Below, in pieces: positions 58,441 to 64,000 of a stretch of DNA of 64,000 bases. This DNA is from Symsagittifera roscoffensis (taxonomy: Eukaryota; Xenacoelomorpha; Acoela; Convolutidae). The DNA lies in NCBI RefSeq assembly GCF_963678635.1, contig NC_087069.1, positions 42,856,688 to 42,920,687 on the forward strand. The letters are read 5' to 3'. The position numbers and the translations under genes were made by a program. The notes under the pieces were generated by a model that saw only the letters and a list, made by a program, of their open reading frames with translations, did not search any database and had not been told where the DNA came from. Each line of letters begins with the position of its first letter. Positions within the stretch are counted from its first letter, which is position 1.

Positions 58441-61400
58441 CGGGTAAGGTCAGCTGAGATTTTGATACATTTGACAATGGCTTGATTACCACTTCTCGCT
58501 ACTGGTGGCTCTATATGTAGCTTCTTGAACCTATGTTCTTTAACTTAGGAGAGTGGCAAGTGAGTAAATTTCGAAGAGACTCCCGGGTATGATTACGCTG
58601 AAATCGATGTTAAAACAACACTCGGAGGATTCGCTGCTCAGCTGAATATTTTCAAAGTTTCTCCAGCTATCAAAGTATTGTTATTGTCTATACCTTTGAT
58701 AGCAAACTTCACGGAAAGCAATGAAAACTGAAATAAGTTGTTGCGCAACTGCACTCAAATCTACACTTCAATCAACAAACCAATTGCATGCCCTCTTGTT
58801 AGACTAACTTTAAGCGTTTCTAGCAGGGAAATACAAGTTTCCCTGACTTTTTCGATTAAATTGAAGTATGAGCAGAGATAATGAACATTTTTCTCCTACA
58901 ATCTTTTTTATTGGCATTGACAGATGTCCTGAAAAAAGATTTCAAGCAAAAATTAATTCGGGAAAAGTTCAAAAAAATTGACCAAGGTACTAGCATACAC
59001 CCGAGAAAGTTATGATGAATGTTAGATTATCATAGACGTTTTTGATGTATCCCTTTTCTAGTATACATTTTGATCTATACTGATGGTATGTTTGATACGA
59101 AATTTTCCTCTCTTTTGGTCATTACCAGGAAACTGTAACTCAAATTATTTTTAGCCTGCTAGTCAGAAAGCTTAAGATTTAGTTTGCAAAAAGTATGAAC
59201 CAGTTCGGGAATCCAGCTTGTCATTTTTTGTTAAGGTTTCTCGCCCTCAATCCGGTAATATTACCAAGGTCAGCTTGATAGTTTTTGGCAAATTCGTTCA
59301 ATAAAATCGAACATAACAAATCATCTCCATTATTGGTCCTTGACACCGTTGAAAATTAAACCCTTCATTTTTCCTTCTTATTTTTCTGAAATCTGTACAG
59401 ATCTTTAAAAGATCTCTTCTGCAAACTTCGAGTACTGATATGGCTCATCCACACTGTTTATTGTTCTACGTGTTTACTTTTCAACTTGCATTTTGTAAAC
59501 TGACAAAACAAGAACCCAAAAACAAAATAAATTATGTGCAGTTAAGTACTCCAATTTTTGTCAGTTTACCCGGTATTCGAATTAGGAAACAAAATTTTTT
59601 CCTCATTTACATTTTTTTTGATGTTATCTCAGTAAGTTTTAAGAAAGTGTATATCAGGGAGTTTTTGCGTTAAACCTCATTCAATCAATCGACGCAGCAT
59701 TTATGTCAGTTCTTGCTAACAGTTTTTGGCGATTACTTGTCATTACAGAGGGGTGCTTAGACCCATCTGTCACCAGTAACCATTCCATTTTCCAAACAGT
59801 CCATCTGCTTGAAACCCTAAATGCAATCAGTTCTCTAAAAACAAATAAGAAATCTTTTTTGATATTTTTTCAGAGCAAAAATGCAGGTGCTTTGAACAGA
59901 AAATTTTTTCTGACGAGGACGAATTAAGTTAATTTTGCCAGTGTTTCAGTATTTCGGTGACGATTGTTCAATGTGTTTTTTTTTCAATCTTACTAATCAG
60001 GCCACTAGATGTTTTATGATCTCTTCTTATAATCAGTTTTCCTTCTTTGAACAGATTCCGACCCGAGAATATTTTCTATCCTTTTTGCGGAAGAGAGGGC
60101 AGACTACATCACGCCTGGATATGCTGCATCAAAACACTATAGAAAGCAACGGTCCCATTCTGATAGGTTGATATTTAAACGCATTTTTAAAACGGGCTCG
60201 ATTGCATTGCGCAGGCCGAGATAAATTCTTTTTGTAATTAAATACTGATAAAAAATTGTGTTCTAACTATTTTTCTTAAAGTTTGGCAATAGCTAATTGC
60301 AGTTTTTTAAATCAATCAAATATCAAACCGCTGCCCAGCGAAGATAATATAATGACTTGGTTGCTCTATCGTTGTTTTTGGCGTTGTTATTTCGCACACT
60401 GGAGATTCCAATTACTTCGACTTCTTTTTAGAGTTTTTTAATGGGGCTTTCTTACACTTTTTCCAGTTTTAAAAACTCATTTTCCTCTTTGTTCAGCAAC
60501 AGATGCGGTTGTCTAATTGCCGTCCCAAAACGACAAAACGAGCTTTTTAAGCAGATGTTGTTGCCATACTTACTACGTGCAAACGGTTATGTCAAAAAGA
60601 AAAAAAATGAGTTTTATTCAATTTACATTATTGCAGAAGCAGTGTTTCACTTTTCGCAGTGCAAATAATTCGCATCTACCTTAAGGAAATAAATGGATGG
60701 TTCTGCGGATGATTTAATGTTAGGAGATTATTGTAAGACAGTGAGCGTAAACAACGTATTTGTTTCGCTTCACTAAGTCCAGAAATTCGTTAACTGTGGA
60801 GAGCTCCAGTTCTTCTCTTTTAACAAAAACTGAAAAAGCGTTTCTGAAAAAACTATTTGCCCTGAAAGAACTGGCAAATCCAGCCTATACCTTGGAAAAC
60901 AAACTTCACGGAAAGGTTCGAAAAATTAAATAAACTGTAACAATTCTGTACTCAAGCTTTTCATCAGTTTAGTAAAATCTACTACGGCGTGACAGCACTC
61001 CATACCTCTCCATTACATACCTTCTCAGATTTTTAAACCATTTGCAGCGGCAAAAATTGAGTTGGCCTGAATTTTTTGTACGAATTGAAAAAAGATGATG
61101 AGTAATAAATTTGTTACTGAGAAAAAAAAGACTATGTTGCAAGAATACATCTCAAAAAACCTTCTTGATGTGATGATCTAAGAGATGAAAACATTTGCCT
61201 GAAATTTCCTTGATTGAATCGACGCATCTTCAGCTCATTGTTTTCCATTCTTTTCTGGAGAATACTTATCATCACATAGTTATTTTTCTACCCATCTGTC
61301 AGCAGTAACCTTTCCATTCTCAGATCGATGGGCCTTCTCATAGCTTTTATTGGCATCGGTTCTCTGAGTGTCAATATGCTGATGAAGAATTAGAATAATT

Positions 61401-61900
61401 GTTCTCAACAAAATAAGTTGATTTGAAAATTGTTCAGTCTTTTTCTCCAGCCTTTAAATTAATTCTTGTAAAAATTGAAGTTTGAAAAAAAAAATGTTTT
61501 TCTAGCAATTTTAAAGAGGGTAGACTCAATAGCGCTTGATATGCTGCAAAAAAGCAATTTAAAAAGCAATGGTCATCTTCTTCGATGTTAATTTTTTTGA
61601 GCAGGTTTGACATGGGGTTGATTGCATTGGCTTTAATTGATTATTCAAAAACTGGCAAGAGCTAAGTGTAATTTTTCAATTCAATCAAAGTTCAAACCGC
61701 TACCAAGAAAAGATAATAAATTAACTTGGTTGTCCTTTCGTTGTTTTTGGCGTTATTAATTTTGCACAGTGGGGGTTCCAATCGCCCCTACTTTTAGATG
61801 AATTATTTTTTTCGGACCTTTGTTCATATTTACCAGTATCAGAGATTCGCTTTCATTCTTGTTCAGCCTTTTGACTTAGACTTAGTAAATTCAATTTGTT
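58441..61900. repeat. Diverged duplicated block of unknown nature
   Basis: Segments recur in the same order about 1.4-1.5 kb apart: 59743-59822 with 61281-61355 (CCCATCTGTCA(C/G)CAGTAACC), 60094-60215 with 61515-61630 (GATATGCTGCA, GATTGCATTG), 60286-60420 with 61652-61790 (CGTTGTTTTTGGCGTT). A weaker echo of the first part lies near 58.7 kb. Neither strand gives an uninterrupted reading frame. It may be a decayed gene pair or an old repeat. Confidence 0.5.
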
Positions 61901-61939
61901 CTGCAAACTTGCAAAAACATTAGCGCAATTTTCTCCTGA

Positions 61940-62403
61940 ACCATACAAAAGGAAACTCTTTTTTTGTTTTGTATGGCATGTTTATATATGCCTTGATCAA
62001 TAACTGATAAAATGTCAAAATAAAAAATTTGAAGCTTTTAGTATATGATTTGTGAAAAGAGCTCTTACACAATTGCGATGCATTTCGATGCATTGTAATT
62101 CCGATGCATTGTAAATGCTAGACGATCAATTCTTTGGACAGTCTAGTTTTGAGTAAACCATGGGTTTAGTCACTTGTGTTCGGTCACAAAAACATCCCAA
62201 AAATTTTGAGAAATAAAATTTTTTAAATATCATTTTGTTGTTTATGAAAAAAAAAAGCTTATTCCACAATTTCAATTTATGAAAAAAAGCTTACCTTAGA
62301 GTTTTCTTAACATTTTTGTATCTATGGAATTGTACAAAAGTTAATGATAAGCATTTTTTCATATATGAAAAGTTTAGGACAAGCATTTTTGGCCAACCCG
62401 GGT
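61940..62403 (-). repeat. CCCGGGTTGACC-family transposon fragment
   Basis: Ordered landmarks CATGTTTATATATGCCTTGA, GATTTGTGAAAAGAGCTCTT, TTTAGTCACTTGTGTTCGGT, then a right terminus GGCCAACCCGGGT at 62391-62403. Same orientation as the fragment at 13640-14361. The other end is not found. Confidence 0.6.
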
Positions 62404-62564
62404 GTCTATTTATTTCTTAGCTTAGAAAAAAACAATTTGCGAAAAGAAATAACCAGAAATCAGTTATACGAGTATATATAATAGCAGTAGCAATGCAATG
62501 CAATTTAACACTTGTTATAGTAAGTGCTGCTTTGGATTAGATTGCTAAAACTAATTGCATGTCA

Positions 62565-62640
62565 TGTGAACTATCGGCTAGCACAACCGGCTATAAGTTG
62601 GAAGATCGTGATTTCGATCCTCAGCCGGAGATTTCGTCTA
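62565..62640 (+). repeat. tRNA-like (SINE-type) sequence
   Basis: GAACTATCGGCTAGCACAAC is followed by AGTTGGAAGATCGTGATTTC and GATCCTC. GTGATTTCGATCCTC resembles a B box and the earlier part an A box at tRNA-like spacing. No convincing full cloverleaf was built. Confidence 0.35.
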
Positions 62641-63867
62641 GCTTAAAATAGCCTAGATTTAGCTAATTTCTGATCTTTGCTTTATTTCCCCGGTTTAGTT
62701 AAGTTTTTCACAAAGAATTTCTGACCAGAGAGTTTGATTAGATTTACAATGGTTTTGATTAATCGTTACAATGGTTCATTACAATGGTTTTGATTAATAA
62801 ATTAGATATGATCATTTTTAAATTTTACAGAAACTGATAATGGAAATTCAATTTATTTGCTTATTTTTTTTTATCAAACTTCAGTACTGAAACTAATTGG
62901 TGATTCGTTTTTCATCGTTTAAATACTTTTATCAACGACGTGTGGAAACAAATGCACTAATGTTTGCCGTTTTGTTTCCATTTCAATAGTATTTACTTTC
63001 GTGGTACTGTCAGGTTAAACTTGTTCATGTGTTGGAATGTCAGTTTTAAAAATAGATGGAATCTATAATCTATCGTAGAAAATTTAACAGTCATACATAT
63101 GTTCCACTTTTTCAAACAGCATTGGAAAGCTTCGAACAAATTTTTGCATCTTTTGATATAAATAAATGTCTTCAAAATTTCTTCAGCGCAGTTTTCGAAA
63201 AAAATAGCTGATTTCTGAAGGTTTCATATAAATTTTCCGGAAAAGTTTTGCGAAAAAAAACATATTACTTCATCGCCTGGAGATCTGGGCGTATACAAAC
63301 AGTTTGGATTATAAACTTGCCATTTTCATACCCCTAACTAAAACAAAAGCTGGAAGCTTTTTTGCTAAAACACTTATGGAAACGACAGGAATTCTTGACA
63401 AATTTTTCAGTCCGAACAGATACTTGATGTGTTATGCATTATGCATAGGAAAGTAATATGTCTTGCATTCGATTATACGTTTTGTTTACGCTTTGTTTTG
63501 ATGCGCTTTCTTCTTCAATTGTGTTTTTTCGCGCCCTTTTAGCAAAATCAAAAATAAGTTCGCGCAGAAGTGAGTTTTCATATTTTCATCTCGAAATTTC
63601 ATTTTGATTTTCATTACTTCAATAATTATTATATTGCTTTTTTAAACTAATTTACTTGACGTTAAAGCTGAAACCCATATTTTTGAATTGTGAGATCAAC
63701 CGTACAACTCCCCCACCCCAATTAGATATTTAAATTATGATTTTGCATAAGCTAATTTTGAGTAGAGCCTAGATCTGTTTGAAATGAAACGTATTACTGA
63801 ACAAAATTGAGTTAAAACATTAATTTGTGTAATTAACAGAACACAATTGTAATCCCGCATAAAAATA
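62641..63867. other. AT-rich DNA without supported gene
   Basis: Only low-complexity sequence and a short direct repeat (CAATGGTTTTGATTAAT) near 62747-62800. Confidence 0.4.
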
Positions 63868-64000
63868 GTAACAAGACTGCTCGTATCAGGGTGAAGCCCT
63901 GAATGTTCCGACTGCTGGTCTATGGAGCTGCAATAACATGAAAAATTGGTTTTTTCCTTTTCCGTTCACATCACTTGAGCATCAGTTTTCTGGTATAACG
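63868..64000. repeat. GTTCCGACT-family repeat, copy 3 (cut by window edge)
   Basis: Left end (ACAAGACTGCTCGTATCAGG, hairpin, ATGTTCCGACTGC) and the TTTTTTCCTTTTCCGTTCAC block match 54512-54660 closely. Confidence 0.7.

Noticed and set aside
59440-60171. Three successive plus-strand frames of 74-78 codons
   Set aside because: They lie in the diverged duplicated block, have no shared phase or splice sites, and the second copy does not keep them open.
62993-63175. 60-codon minus-strand frame
   Set aside because: Short, AT-rich and without gene context.

Overview
This window is AT-rich animal nuclear DNA, mostly mobile elements of several ages, with two host genes that can be supported. One is an intron-less GT29 sialyltransferase of the ST3Gal type on the minus strand (30497-31570). 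The other is a six-exon LITAF-domain gene on the plus strand (47545-53278), which shows only when splice sites and reading phases are followed. An ST3Gal-type enzyme, spliced genes, BEL/Pao and Ty3/Gypsy retroelements and dense small inverted-repeat transposons suggest an invertebrate, possibly a non-vertebrate deuterostome such as a tunicate. The species is not identified, and that placement is inference.

Region 1-11.7 kb: two old Ty3/Gypsy copies of one family lie with their 5' ends facing each other. The left one runs on the minus strand off the window edge. The right one (4674-11673, plus strand) has both LTRs. Both are broken fossils.

Region 10.5-31.6 kb: two nested, very recent tandem duplications. 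The ancestral segment was Gypsy 3' part, 3' LTR, about 5.5 kb of AT-rich flank and the sialyltransferase gene. One event duplicated about 8.4 kb, from inside the Gypsy to inside the sialyltransferase, leaving a truncated 3' copy of the gene at 22055-22380. A second event duplicated 5192 bp and left a 33-nt filler that looks templated. The copies appear nearly identical, while the two Gypsy LTRs differ by roughly 10%, so the duplications are far younger than the insertion. An assembly artefact must be excluded.

Region 31.6-34.8 kb: a nested DNA transposon (31873-32931) with guanine-rich contents inside a small inverted-repeat element, followed by dispersed repeats. Region 34779-44281: a BEL/Pao element with about 98% similar LTRs and a clean 5-bp target duplication (CCTGA). 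Its leader carries minisatellites and an unexplained passenger coding segment.

Region 44.3-53.3 kb: the LITAF-type gene. Its five introns are full of small transposons: hairpin elements, the GGCTCTTTTCCAGT family, and remnants of larger families. Region 53.3-64 kb: tandem repeats, dispersed repeats shared with the left half, a diverged duplicated block (58.4-61.9 kb) and a tRNA-like sequence. No confident gene was found there.
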